This document shows positions 31,067 through 41,789 of a DNA stretch of 64,000 nucleotides, piece after piece (position 1 is the stretch's first letter; the number at the start of each line of letters is the position of its first letter). The translations under genes and the position numbers were made by a program. The notes under the pieces are model-generated. The model made no database searches and had not been told where the DNA came from. It was given only the letters and a program-made list of their open reading frames with translations. Location: the NCBI RefSeq assembly GCF_900110035.1, contig NZ_FOCF01000002.1:434001-498000 (forward strand), read 5' to 3'. Source of the DNA: Sphingomonas gellani (GTDB taxonomy: Bacteria > Pseudomonadota > Alphaproteobacteria > Sphingomonadales > Sphingomonadaceae).

Positions 31067-31495
31067 TCACAAGGACCGCAACTGCGGCATCTTGCTGCGT
31101 CCCAGCGTGGCATAGCCGATGAACAGCGCCTGGAGCGACGGCGAGTACACGTCCTCCACCGCCTCCTTGGTTCGGTCGACGAACGAGGAGGCTTCCGCCA
31201 GACCGGGCAGCAGGCCCAGCATCGCAAAGGTCCCGAATTCGCGTGCCGGAACATCCACCTTCCGGATCATGACAATCGAATGGTGGCGGCGATCACTGGC
31301 GATTCGCGCCAGGCAGGCAGTGGCGGCGTCGGTCGGGCCTTCAAAGGCTTGCAGGAACGTCAAACCGTCCGAGACCAGCAGCCCCGTTATGCCGTCGCCT
31401 GCGTTGCGCCTTCGACACTCGCGCAGAAGCTCGTCATAGCCCCGTCGTGTCAAAGGTTGCGCGGCACGACTCTGATAGACGATCTGCGTCAACAC
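31067..31495 (-). CDS. BLUF domain blue-light sensor
   Basis: The 142-residue protein is a short BLUF photoreceptor that binds FAD non-covalently. The residues of the light-sensing hydrogen-bond network are present: Tyr7 (LTQIVYQS), Asn31 (RRRNAGDGITGLL) and Gln49 (FLQAFEG). The loop corresponding to the semi-conserved Trp/Met reads FGTFAMLG. The C-terminal helices carry no output enzyme, so signalling must occur by protein interaction. The start is GTG 31495. It is divergent from a heme oxygenase gene across a 223-bp intergenic region with an AT-rich core. Confidence 0.92.
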   Translation of the reverse strand: MLTQIVYQSRAAQPLTRRGYDELLRECRRRNAGDGITGLLVSDGLTFLQAFEGPTDAATACLARIASDRRHHSIVMIRKVDVPAREFGTFAMLGLLPGLAEASSFVDRTKEAVEDVYSPSLQALFIGYATLGRSKMPQLRSL

Positions 31496-31718
31496 GCCGC
31501 GCCTCTTGTACCCACATGCGTCGTACGAAAAGAATAATGTGGCCGCGGCTAGCCGAATTTATTTACAAAATTGATCGAGGTTGTGCGGAAACACGGGTCT
31601 GCTCGCCCCCATACCGCATGCGGGGTATTGGAGCCGATGTCCTTCGCCGCTATCCGCCCCCGCCGCGCGCCTTTTGCCCGTTTCGACCTGCACGCGGCAA
31701 CGCGGTAAAGGCGCTCGC

Positions 31719-32261
31719 ATGACTCCCACCCACGATCTTCGCGACCGCACCCGGGCCTGCCATGATGCCGTCGACACGGCATTCGGCGCACACGACCTCG
31801 GCGATCGCGGCGCCTACGCACAGCTGTTGACGGTCCACGCCCGTGCGGTCGCGGCCGCGGAGGCGGCGCTTGGCCACTGGCCCGAACTGCCGGCATGGCG
31901 CGCACGGATGCCGATGCTCGCCGCCGATCTCGACGGACTGGACGTGGCGCTCCCCGCACCGTTGCCCTTTTCCCTGGCGAACGCGGCGCAGGCGTGGGGC
32001 GCGCTCTATGTGCTGGAAGGGTCGCGGCTGGGCAACGCCATGCTCGCCCGGTCGGTCGGACCGGGATTGCCGCACGCTTACATGGCCGCGCGGCACGAAC
32101 AGGGCGGCTGGCGCGCGCTCCTCGCGGCTATCGATGCACGGGCGGAGGCAGGCGGCGCGCAGTGGCTGGACGACGCGGTCGCGGGTGCGGAGGCGGCCTT
32201 CGCGCTGTTCCTCGACGCCCGCCGAACGCGCTTGGACGAAACGGAACCGGCAATCACCTGA
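31719..32261 (+). CDS. Biliverdin-producing heme oxygenase (BphO type)
   Basis: The 180-residue enzyme opens heme to biliverdin, the chromophore of bacteriophytochromes, and releases iron. The proximal His lies in RACHDAVDTAFG (about residue 15), and YVLEGSRLGNAMLARSVG is the conserved distal segment of the bacterial BphO group. Such genes are usually next to a bacteriophytochrome gene; here the downstream sequence holds only a decayed acetyltransferase, so any phytochrome partner must be elsewhere. Start ATG 31719 fits the family N-terminus. Confidence 0.9.
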   Translation: MTPTHDLRDRTRACHDAVDTAFGAHDLGDRGAYAQLLTVHARAVAAAEAALGHWPELPAWRARMPMLAADLDGLDVALPAPLPFSLANAAQAWGALYVLEGSRLGNAMLARSVGPGLPHAYMAARHEQGGWRALLAAIDARAEAGGAQWLDDAVAGAEAAFALFLDARRTRLDETEPAIT

Positions 32262-32269
32262 CCTAGCCG

Positions 32270-32637
32270 CGCATGGGCGTGCCGACAGACATGCCACCGC
32301 CTCGATCATCGCGATTCCTTCCGGCTTGGCGTGGCGCAGGACATGCCGGACCATGCTCCAGCTGATGCCAGCCCCCAAAGTCGCGTCGCCGCGCGACCGA
32401 TTGGGATCGCAGGCCAGCATCGCGGTCGCGACCGGCACCGCATCGGCAAAGACGAGGAAGCTGATCGTGCGGCGGTAATCGATCCGGCCTCATCGCGGCG
32501 GGCCGGTCGTGCCCAACCTCTCGCATTTCGCTAAGAAAACGGAAGCGCAGGTCCTCCGGCGTCACGTGGTGGAACAGGTCGGCCAGCCGTCTCCCATCGT
32601 CGGGACGAACCGGGCGGTCATGGATGAAGAGGCCGGT
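32270..32637 (-). pseudogene. GNAT acetyltransferase domain, frameshifted remnant
   Basis: Minus-strand reading gives DRPVRPDDGRRLADLFHHVT, PEDLRFRFLSEMREVGHDRP, then a frame change near 32482-32490 after which ISFLVFADAVPVATAMLACD and ISWSMVRHVLRHAKPEGIAM continue the GNAT fold. This matches the GNAT domain of acyl-CoA-synthetase-type protein acetyltransferases. The acetyl-CoA-binding loop between the two later parts is shortened and no clean start or stop exists, so it is a degraded gene. Confidence 0.75.
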
Positions 32638-33041
32638 TCATACCACGGTCCGCGTCCTCAAGGCCAACTCACCCGAACCTGCAAACCCGCCGCCCACCGG
32701 AGCGCCAGCATGGCTCGCTCGTATCATCGCTTCCCGCGAGTGTTCTGCCCGGCACCGTTCAGGCACGCGCCGAAGCACAGACCAGATCGCGCGCGCCTCG
32801 TCGCCATACGCCGACGGTAGCGCAGGCGGCGCCCTATGGCGTCGGTGTGGTGGCCACTTATGCACCGCCCTCTGCGCAAATGCTCGGTGCGTGGCGCTTG
32901 GCCCGGCACATCGGCGCATCCGCCGCAACCAGCGCGGGAAGCGTCGGACGTTGGGGCCGGCATCCCGTCGCATCGTGGTCACCTCGTCCGAGGCGCCCAT
33001 GTGATGCTCAGTCTGCGCACGCCACGCCCGCGCGCGACCCC
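32638..33041. other. Noncoding stretch
   Basis: No gene is recognised between the acetyltransferase remnant and the Ala/Pro-rich protein gene. Open frames on both strands lack a ribosome-binding site and give Arg-rich sequences typical of high-GC noncoding DNA. Confidence 0.5.
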
Positions 33042-33503
33042 CTACGCCTTCTTCGCCCCGAACAGGCGACCCAGCATTGCCTCCGCCGCCTTGCCGACCG
33101 CCTCAGCGATCGCCTGCGGATCGGGCTGCGTGTGGGTGCCCTGCGGCGGCGCAGGTGGGGAGGGTGGCGATGGGGGTGCCGGGGGAGCGGGCGGAGCGGG
33201 CGGCGACGCAGGCTTGGGCGCACCGGCTGGCGTCGCACCGGCCGCACCCGCCGCCTCTCGCTTCGCCTTGCCGTTCGCGACTGCCGCGCTCGCCGCTGCC
33301 GCCGCCATGGTCAGCCCCGCCGCCAGCATCTCGCGGCCTTGCGGGCTGTTGGCCTTGTCCAGCAACGCGCCGCCGATCTCGCGCAGGTCTTTCGGGATGC
33401 GGATGCCCAATATGTCCTTGGGCAGCTTCGTCTCCTGACCGGCCGCCCCTGACGCCGCCTGCGCCTTCGCCTGTGCCTTGGCCTTCTTGTTATTCTTGCC
33501 CAT
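33042..33503 (-). CDS. Ala/Pro-rich hypothetical protein
   Basis: The 153-residue protein starts with a Lys/Ala-rich segment (MGKNNKKAKAQAKAQAASGA), then a conserved core KLPKDILGIRIPKDLREIGG, an alanine-rich helix, a proline tract (PPAPPAPPAPPSPPSPPAPP) and a final short helix IAEAVGKAAEAMLGRLFG. Layout and core suggest a conserved sphingomonad protein of unknown function. There is no signal peptide. ATG 33503 has upstream GGGCG only. Confidence 0.65.
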   Translation of the reverse strand: MGKNNKKAKAQAKAQAASGAAGQETKLPKDILGIRIPKDLREIGGALLDKANSPQGREMLAAGLTMAAAAASAAVANGKAKREAAGAAGATPAGAPKPASPPAPPAPPAPPSPPSPPAPPQGTHTQPDPQAIAEAVGKAAEAMLGRLFGAKKA

Positions 33504-33628
33504 CGCCCGCCTCCGCCGATTGTGTGTCAGCAATGTAAGACACTGGGGCTCACGCGCAAGGGCAGCCATCGGCACGCTGGCAACTTCCCGCCTGCATTCC
33601 TACCTCCTGCCATCTGGTATCCCGCTCG

Positions 33629-33643
33629 GAACGGAAGTAGAAC
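33629..33643 (-). promoter_or_regulatory. SOS box (LexA site) upstream of uvrA
   Basis: GAAC-N7-GAAC at 33629-33643 is the reverse complement of GTTC-N7-GTTC, the LexA recognition sequence described for Alphaproteobacteria. It lies 46 bp before the uvrA start codon, where a repressor would block transcription, and uvrA is a standard SOS gene. Confidence 0.8.
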
Positions 33644-33688
33644 TTACCCCATGTCCCTGACTCAGATTTCTCAGCTTAGGTGTTCCGT

Positions 33689-36625
<2,937 letters not shown>

Positions 36626-36626
36626 A

Positions 36627-37691
36627 GTGGCTGGTCGTAAACAGCATTACATTCCGCAATTCCTACTGAGATCTTTCGCAGAGCCCGCTTCCGGTGATAA
36701 GCTTCAAATCAGAGTCTTTACACGGGGTAAAAGCTTTGTTGTGCCAACTGACGGTATAGCAGCGCAGCGAGAATTCTACTCCAAACTAAGTGACGACTCA
36801 GTCACTCTTGATGATCGAATTACATATGCGAAGAGTGAGTATGCTGACTTATTCAGAAAGCTTGTTAAACATGACGCTGGAGATGTCGATAGCAGTGACG
36901 TTGCGCGACTATTAACTCACCTGAGTGTTAGAGGCAATCATATAAGGTCAACTGCGGCCGCTGCTAACGCCTACGCGCTTTCACGTGTGACTGAGCTTTT
37001 GTCCGACGTAAGCTACGTGAAGCGTATGATGGGATTCGGTCTTACAGAACCACCTGTCCGCATTAAAAAAGTTCTTGATGATGAATATAACAAACGCCAG
37101 CAGCACCTTGGAAGGGTGCGTGTAAGTAGACATGGATTTCGCCGTTTTATGTTCACGCAGATGAACGAGAGATGGGACGAGCTATTCAGCAGTGGTCTTG
37201 ATATGAAATCGGTCGCTGGTCTGACGGACATTGCCGGGATAGCACGCGAGGCTCACAATGAGGTTCTTTTACATGACTTCGAGCCAACACAACGCGTTTC
37301 TGCGTTAGAGGTATTGGATTGGCAGATTAAAGTAGGGACGACGCCCACCTTTGTCCTGACCGACGCTATCGCATTGGCGCATGATCCGAGCAGAGGTGCA
37401 ATGCCAGCGATGTTCACAGGCCTTGACGATATACAAGGCGTTCTATTTCCACTTTCGCCAACCCGTGCAGTGTGTGCGGGGGTATATGCCGATGATGCAG
37501 TTCTTGAAGCCCTGACCTGCAACTTCAGGAACTTTGCGGCAAGCGCCTCTTGGGAATTTGTTATCGCGCCGCCGTCCTATGGGGCAGAAGCTGTGAATGG
37601 TGAATTGATAGGTTCCTGCGTGGGCAGCCTTATCTTTGAAAAGATAGAGGAGGCCGTAGCCGAGTCTCTGGCTGAACCTTTCTATAAATAG
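36627..37691 (+). CDS. DUF4238 domain protein
   Basis: The 354-residue protein begins with GRKQHYIPQFLLRSFAEP, the DUF4238 signature, and continues with a helical body (LLTHLSVRGNHIRSTAAAAN; ATFVLTDAIALAHDPS region). The function of DUF4238 is unknown; members occur as solitary accessory genes. The start is GTG 36627, two bases after the uvrA stop, with GGAGG about 13 nt upstream. The coding sequence is visibly AT-richer than all neighbours and uses AT-ending codons, so it was probably acquired by transfer into the uvrA 3' flank. Confidence 0.85.
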   Translation: MAGRKQHYIPQFLLRSFAEPASGDKLQIRVFTRGKSFVVPTDGIAAQREFYSKLSDDSVTLDDRITYAKSEYADLFRKLVKHDAGDVDSSDVARLLTHLSVRGNHIRSTAAAANAYALSRVTELLSDVSYVKRMMGFGLTEPPVRIKKVLDDEYNKRQQHLGRVRVSRHGFRRFMFTQMNERWDELFSSGLDMKSVAGLTDIAGIAREAHNEVLLHDFEPTQRVSALEVLDWQIKVGTTPTFVLTDAIALAHDPSRGAMPAMFTGLDDIQGVLFPLSPTRAVCAGVYADDAVLEALTCNFRNFAASASWEFVIAPPSYGAEAVNGELIGSCVGSLIFEKIEEAVAESLAEPFYK

Positions 37692-37692
37692 C

Positions 37693-37969
37693 CTACAACC
37701 CCACCGCCCTCCGTAGCGCCTCATTGATCCGCCGCTGCCACCCCGGCCCGCCCTCCCGAAACCGCTCGATCACGTCAGGGTCCAGCCGTAAAGTCACCTG
37801 ACGCTTCGCGGCCTCACCTAGCGGCGGGCACCCCGCACCGGGCCACTTACCCGGCCGGATCACCGCCTCACCGACGCGCACCTCCGCCTCGGCGAACATC
37901 TGCTGTCCATTCCGGCGCGTCGTCGGGATCAACCCAATAGCTGCTCGAACCAGTGCTGTTCTCGCTCAT
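37693..37969 (-). pseudogene. BrnA-type antitoxin, frameshifted
   Basis: The C-terminal part is a clear BrnA antitoxin ribbon-helix-helix domain (KRQVTLRLDPDVIERFREGG then PGWQRRINEALRRAV). The expected N-terminus (MSENSTGSSSYWVDPDDAPE then WT, from ATG 37969) is in another frame; the frames meet near 37903 (TGGACAGCAGATG), where a 1-2 nt indel would join PEWT to QQMFAEAEVRVG. A shorter product from ATG 37899 (68 residues) could still fold and repress. Its toxin partner upstream is also broken. Confidence 0.7.
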
Positions 37970-38035
37970 TGCACTTCCTCATAGAGATGATGCGCTGGCC
38001 CCCTTTCGCGTTCTACACCAAATCCGCTGGCTGCC
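37929..38035 (-). pseudogene. BrnT-type toxin, 3' remnant
   Basis: Reading toward lower coordinates, the sequence gives QRIISMRKCNEREQHWFEQL then LG and stop at 37929-37931, the usual end of BrnT ribonuclease toxins, overlapping the BrnA start as in intact brnTA operons. Just upstream VERERG is in a different frame and an in-frame TAG occurs, so only the last quarter survives. No BrnT catalytic core is present. Confidence 0.6.
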
Positions 38036-38093
38036 CTCCATCTTCATAACTTCATTGCTTTGATTTTGGCATTCGGCGGACTAGCTTCACGGC

Positions 38094-38270
38094 ATGACCA
38101 AGTTCACGCCGATCGAGTCCGAGTTCGCGACCAGCGAGGATGCTGCTGCTCATGACGCTTGGTTCCGGGCCAAGGTGGAGAAGGCGTTATCATCCACGAC
38201 TCCCGGCATTCCGCACGATCAGGTCATGGCCGACATGCAGGCGATCATCGAGCGCGCCAGAAAGCGGTGA
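38094..38270 (+). CDS. Antitoxin of a ParE-type toxin-antitoxin pair
   Basis: The 58-residue protein (FTPIESEFATSEDAAAHDAW; FRAKVEKALSSTTPGIPHDQ; VMADMQAIIERARKR) matches small antitoxins encoded just upstream of RelE/ParE toxins, with the typical W-F-R-x-K-V core and PGIPHDxVM segment. Its stop overlaps the toxin GTG (GTGA, 38267-38270). Only a poor ribosome-binding site is visible before ATG 38094. Confidence 0.8.
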   Translation: MTKFTPIESEFATSEDAAAHDAWFRAKVEKALSSTTPGIPHDQVMADMQAIIERARKR

Positions 38271-38542
38271 CGCTGCCGGTACTCTGGCGCCCGGAGGCGC
38301 TTCACGATCTTTATAGTATTGTCGGCTACATCAGCGAGCGCAATGTCGACGCGGCCGACCGCCTCGGTATTGCCATCCGCCATGCAGCGGAGCGGCTTCC
38401 GGAGCATCCGTACATGCACCGTCCCGGCCGTGTGGCGGGAACGCGGGAGGCGATCGTGCACCCCAACTACATCCTTGTTTATCGCGTTGCCGAAAACATT
38501 GACATTCTGGCGGTGTTGCATGCGCGGCAGCAATATCCCTGA
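38267..38542 (+). CDS. RelE/ParE-family toxin
   Basis: The 91-residue toxin shows the ParE pattern: PVLWRPEALHDLYSIVGYIS, ADRLGIAIRHAAERLPEHPY, GRVAGTREAIVHPNYILVYR and IDILAVLHARQQYP. ParE-like toxins inhibit gyrase, RelE-like ones cut mRNA; sequence favours the ParE side. The start is GTG 38267, coupled to the antitoxin stop. A strong hairpin follows the gene. Confidence 0.88.
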   Translation: MTLPVLWRPEALHDLYSIVGYISERNVDAADRLGIAIRHAAERLPEHPYMHRPGRVAGTREAIVHPNYILVYRVAENIDILAVLHARQQYP

Positions 38543-38551
38543 CACGGCCCC

Positions 38552-38574
38552 GACGCGGGAGTAAATCCCGCGTC
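38552..38574 (+). terminator. Hairpin after the toxin gene
   Basis: GACGCGGGA-GTAAA-TCCCGCGTC, perfect 9-bp arms, starts 9 bp after the ParE stop. A second small hairpin CGGCGCT-GT-AGCGCCG follows at 38581-38596. No T-run, but the position fits transcript end. Confidence 0.6.
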
Positions 38575-38724
38575 GTCAGTCGGCGCTGTAGCGCCGCTGG
38601 CCGGGCACGCATTTGGCGGACACTCGCAAATAGCTGCGCTATTTTCTCGTGAAATGCGTGCTGTCCTACACGCCCCCAGCCGGCATACATCCCCCGTCCC
38701 CTTGATCCGCACAGGAGGACGCGC

Positions 38725-38949
38725 ATGCCCCGTTCCACGCCCACGCTGCCCCATGCCGGCTGCACCTTCGTCCACCCCGCCGAGCATCCCCAGGCGGAGC
38801 CCGTCCGCACTTGGGCCGCGCATGTCGACGCCGGGCGCATCGGCACGCGTCCGCCGCCGAACCCGGACGCGCTCGCCATCCTCCACGCCACCGATGCGCT
38901 GTTCCGCTCCTTCCGCAACCCGCGTTCCGTGTGGGAGCGCGGCGCGTGA
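38725..38949 (+). CDS. Small hypothetical protein (74 aa), first of a coupled pair
   Basis: The 74-residue protein (GCTFVHPAEHPQAEPVRTWA; LAILHATDALFRSFRNPRSV then WERGA) has no recognised domain. Upstream AGGAGG (38716-38721) is a good ribosome-binding site for ATG 38725. Its stop overlaps the GTG start of the repeat-bearing protein (GTGA, 38946-38949), so both are made together. Confidence 0.7.
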   Translation: MPRSTPTLPHAGCTFVHPAEHPQAEPVRTWAAHVDAGRIGTRPPPNPDALAILHATDALFRSFRNPRSVWERGA

Positions 38950-41159
38950 ACGCCATCGCGCCCATCGCCCACGGCAGCGTGCCGAGCCCGCCCGATCCCG
39001 CGCTCCATCCCGACCACCTCGCGTCCGAAGCCGCCGTTGCCGCCGCCGCATCCTATCGCCGTCAGCGCCATGACGGCTGGACCGCCGATCGACAGCGCAT
39101 CTTCCTCGAAAGCATCGCCGACGGCCACTCGACGGAGGGGGCCTGCCGCCTCGCCGGCATGTCCCCCTCCAGCGCCTATGCCTTTCGCCGCCGCGCCGCC
39201 GGGGCCGCCTTCGCGCTCGGCTGGCGCGCCGCGTCGCTGATCGCGCGCGATCATGTCGCCGACGCGATGCTCGCCCGCGCCATCGACGGCCAGACCGAAA
39301 CCATCACCCGCGCCAATGGTGACGTGATCGAGCGGCACCGCTTCGACAACCGACTCGCCTCGACCATGCTCGCCCGGCTGGATCGCATGGCGGAGGCGAC
39401 CGACACCGGCAGCGCCGCCGCCAACGCCTCCGCCCGCCTCGTCGCGCAGGAGTTCGACGGCTTTCTCGACCTGATCGACCGCGACGCCGGTCCCGCCCGC
39501 GCCGGGCTCTTCGTGGCCGCCCGCGACCCCGCGCTGCTCGGCGCAGGCATGGAGGCGGCGGACCTGTCGCCTGTCCTCGCCCTCGCCCGCGCTGACCGCT
39601 ACCTGCGCGCCCATGCCGGCGCGGCGGCGGAGGTGGATACCGCCGACCTAGACCCCGACGCGCGCCACGACTGGACCGCCGATCAATGGACCCGCGCGGA
39701 GGCCGCCGGCCTGGTCGCCCTCGCGCCGCCCGCACCCCATGTCACCGACCCGGACGATGACGCGTTCAGCTCTCCACTTTCTCCACTTCACCGCGACGAT
39801 GACGACCTGGACGACGACGAAGTCGCCGATGACGCCGATTACGAGGACGACGACGGGGAAGGGGAGGATGAAGGTGAAGGGGACGGCGAAGGCGACGGGT
39901 ACGACGACCACGGCCCCTACGACCACGCCCCCTACGACCACGCCCCCGCGCCCGATCCCGACCTGTTCGACCCGGAGGGTGGGGAGCCCGTCTGGTTCGA
40001 TGAGGAACGCGAGTGCTGGATGACCGACTTCGCCCCGCCCGCCGACTATGACGGGCTGGAGGAGGGGCGCTATGGCGCCCCCGACTATATGCGCGAACTG
40101 ACCGAGGAGGAGGAGGCGGTCGTACACCCCCTGCGTACCGCCGCCCTCGCCAGAGAGCGCCAGGCCTCCGACGCCGCCCGCACCACCTGGTTCGCCACCC
40201 GCGCCACCACCGCGCGCGCCGCCCATTCGCCCTGCGCGGAGCCGATCCCGTCCGCCCTGCCCGCCGCCGTCCCGAACCCCGCCAAGACCACCCGCGCCAC
40301 CCATTCGCCCTGCGCTGAGCCGGTCCCATCCGCCCAGCCCGCCGCAGTCCCGAAGCCCGCCAAGACCACCCGCGCCACCCACTCGCCCTGCGCGGAGCCT
40401 GTCCCGTCCGCCCAGCCCGACGCCGTCCCGAACCCCGCCACGGCCACCTGCGCCACCCACTCGCCCCGCGCGGAGCCCGTGCCATCCGCGTCGCCAACCA
40501 TCTTGCCAAACCGCGCCCCCACCGCCCACGCCGCCCACTCGCGCTGCGCGGACCCGATCCCGTCCGCAAAGCCCGACGCCGTCCCGAACCCCGCCACGGC
40601 CACCTGCGCCATCCACTCGGCCTGCGCTGGGTCAGTCCCATCCGCACAGCCAACCACCCCGAACGCCGCCCCGATCACCCCGACGCCACCGCTCCCGGCA
40701 ACCCCGACGCTCACAACCACGCCGTTCGATCCGCAACATTCGTCAACGCCCGCCGACACCGCGCCCTCACGCTCCCCGGCGAGCGTCTCGACAGAGCCGG
40801 CACCTGCCCACCGCCGAACCGCCTCCACCCTAACGCCGCAGCCCTCCGCCACCGACGAAACCGCAGCCCCAGGCGCCGTCGCGGCGCCGTCCACAGCGCA
40901 ATTCGACGCGCGCCCGTCCGCCACCCACGAAACCACAGCCCCACGCGCCGGCGCGATGCCGTCCGCAGCGCATTCGGACGCGCAACCATCCGCCGCACCG
41001 CTCGAGACGCCACCCGCGACGGCATCGCGCGTCGCCGGCATCTTCGCCCCCGCCTGCGCCTCGCTGCCGGTCGACGGCTATCACGACCTCGTCCCCGACG
41101 CCGGCCTGTGGCGGAATGGCGAGCCACCGCCGCGCGCGGGCGGTGGGATCGGCGACTGA
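38946..41159 (+). CDS. HTH-containing protein with acidic and tandem-repeat tail
   Basis: The 737-residue protein has an N-terminal helical domain with a resolvase/terminase-small-subunit-like HTH (WTADRQRIFLESIADGHSTE; GACRLAGMSPSSAYAFRRRA) known from alphaproteobacterial hypothetical proteins. A strongly acidic segment (residues about 275-330) and a Tyr/Pro/His tract (DHGPYDHAPYDHAPAPDPD) follow, then about six copies of a 26-residue repeat with HSPCAEPVPSAQP core (from residue 424), a second 24-residue repeat, and a conserved end SLPVDGYHDLVPDAGLWRNG. Function unknown. The start is GTG 38946. The disordered middle suggests a scaffold or expansion by replication slippage. Confidence 0.75.
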   Translation: MNAIAPIAHGSVPSPPDPALHPDHLASEAAVAAAASYRRQRHDGWTADRQRIFLESIADGHSTEGACRLAGMSPSSAYAFRRRAAGAAFALGWRAASLIARDHVADAMLARAIDGQTETITRANGDVIERHRFDNRLASTMLARLDRMAEATDTGSAAANASARLVAQEFDGFLDLIDRDAGPARAGLFVAARDPALLGAGMEAADLSPVLALARADRYLRAHAGAAAEVDTADLDPDARHDWTADQWTRAEAAGLVALAPPAPHVTDPDDDAFSSPLSPLHRDDDDLDDDEVADDADYEDDDGEGEDEGEGDGEGDGYDDHGPYDHAPYDHAPAPDPDLFDPEGGEPVWFDEERECWMTDFAPPADYDGLEEGRYGAPDYMRELTEEEEAVVHPLRTAALARERQASDAARTTWFATRATTARAAHSPCAEPIPSALPAAVPNPAKTTRATHSPCAEPVPSAQPAAVPKPAKTTRATHSPCAEPVPSAQPDAVPNPATATCATHSPRAEPVPSASPTILPNRAPTAHAAHSRCADPIPSAKPDAVPNPATATCAIHSACAGSVPSAQPTTPNAAPITPTPPLPATPTLTTTPFDPQHSSTPADTAPSRSPASVSTEPAPAHRRTASTLTPQPSATDETAAPGAVAAPSTAQFDARPSATHETTAPRAGAMPSAAHSDAQPSAAPLETPPATASRVAGIFAPACASLPVDGYHDLVPDAGLWRNGEPPPRAGGGIGD
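40215..40682 (+). repeat. 78-bp coding tandem repeat, about six units
   Basis: Units begin at 40215, 40293, 40371, 40449, 40527 and 40605. Units 1-3 and 5 are closest; units 4 and 6 are diverged. The consensus product is RATHSPCAEPVPSAQPAAVP plus NPAKTT. The period is a multiple of three, so copy-number change keeps the frame. Confidence 0.85.
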
Positions 41160-41262
41160 CCGGGCAGGGCCGTCACGCCCCGCGAAACCGCACCACATCG
41201 AAAGCGTTCATCGCCCCATGCCGCCGCCGACCCCCTTGGCGCGCCGGCTTTTGGAGGAAGTG

Positions 41263-41712
41263 ATGAGCATCTTCAGCAAGATCAAGCACGCCATCTTCGG
41301 CGACAAGGGTCCGCTCGGCGGCCAGTTCTCCGGTCACAAGGACACTGCCGACACCACCTCCGGCCATCCCCAGACCACCGGCGCCGCGCCAATCCAGCCC
41401 GCGCCCCAATCCAACCCGGCCCAGCCCAACCCCTCCGCCGCGCCGCAACAGCCGGTCGACGTCGAGCAGGTCCTGACGGGCATCGCCCAGTCCAAGGGTA
41501 ATCCGAACCTCAACTGGCGCACGTCCATCGTCGACCTGATGAAGCTGCTCGACATCGACTCCAGCCTCGACAACCGCAAGGAACTGGCCACCGAACTCGG
41601 CTATACCGATGCCAAGGACGGCTCCGCCGAAATGAACATCTGGCTGCACAAGGCCGTCATGCGCGAACTGGAAAAGAACGGCGGCACCGTTCCCGCCAGC
41701 CTGAAGGACTGA
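41263..41712 (+). CDS. DUF3597 domain protein
   Basis: The 149-residue protein starts MSIFSKIKHAIFGDKGPLGG, has a Pro/Gln/Ala-rich linker, and ends with the DUF3597 domain (VEQVLTGIAQSKGNPNLNWR; TSIVDLMKLLDIDSSLDNRK; ELATELGYTDAKDGSAEMN). The domain has a LysM-like appearance and is assumed to bind cell envelope polymers, but no role is proven. GGAGG at 41253-41257 places the start at ATG 41263. A clear terminator hairpin follows. Confidence 0.9.
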   Translation: MSIFSKIKHAIFGDKGPLGGQFSGHKDTADTTSGHPQTTGAAPIQPAPQSNPAQPNPSAAPQQPVDVEQVLTGIAQSKGNPNLNWRTSIVDLMKLLDIDSSLDNRKELATELGYTDAKDGSAEMNIWLHKAVMRELEKNGGTVPASLKD

Positions 41713-41721
41713 TGTGCGTCC

Positions 41722-41748
41722 GGGGCCGGATGCAACCCTTCCGGCCCC
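41722..41748 (+). terminator. Rho-independent-like hairpin after DUF3597 gene
   Basis: GGGGCCGGA-9 nt-TCCGGCCCC, perfect 9-bp arms, begins 10 bp after the stop codon. The next gene starts 41 bp further on. Confidence 0.6.
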
Positions 41749-41789
41749 CCATCCATTATGACCCCATCGATTTTTGGGGAGAGACGAAC

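Noticed and set aside
38543..38724. Attachment site or integration scar near the toxin-antitoxin genes
   Set aside because: No tRNA, integrase or flanking direct repeat was seen; only two hairpins.
39648..40616. Minus-strand Gly/Arg-rich frame over the repeat region
   Set aside because: It is the antisense shadow of the tandem repeats and has no start signal.
40215..40682. CRISPR-like repeat array
   Set aside because: The units are contiguous 78-bp in-frame coding repeats with no unique spacers, and no cas genes are present.
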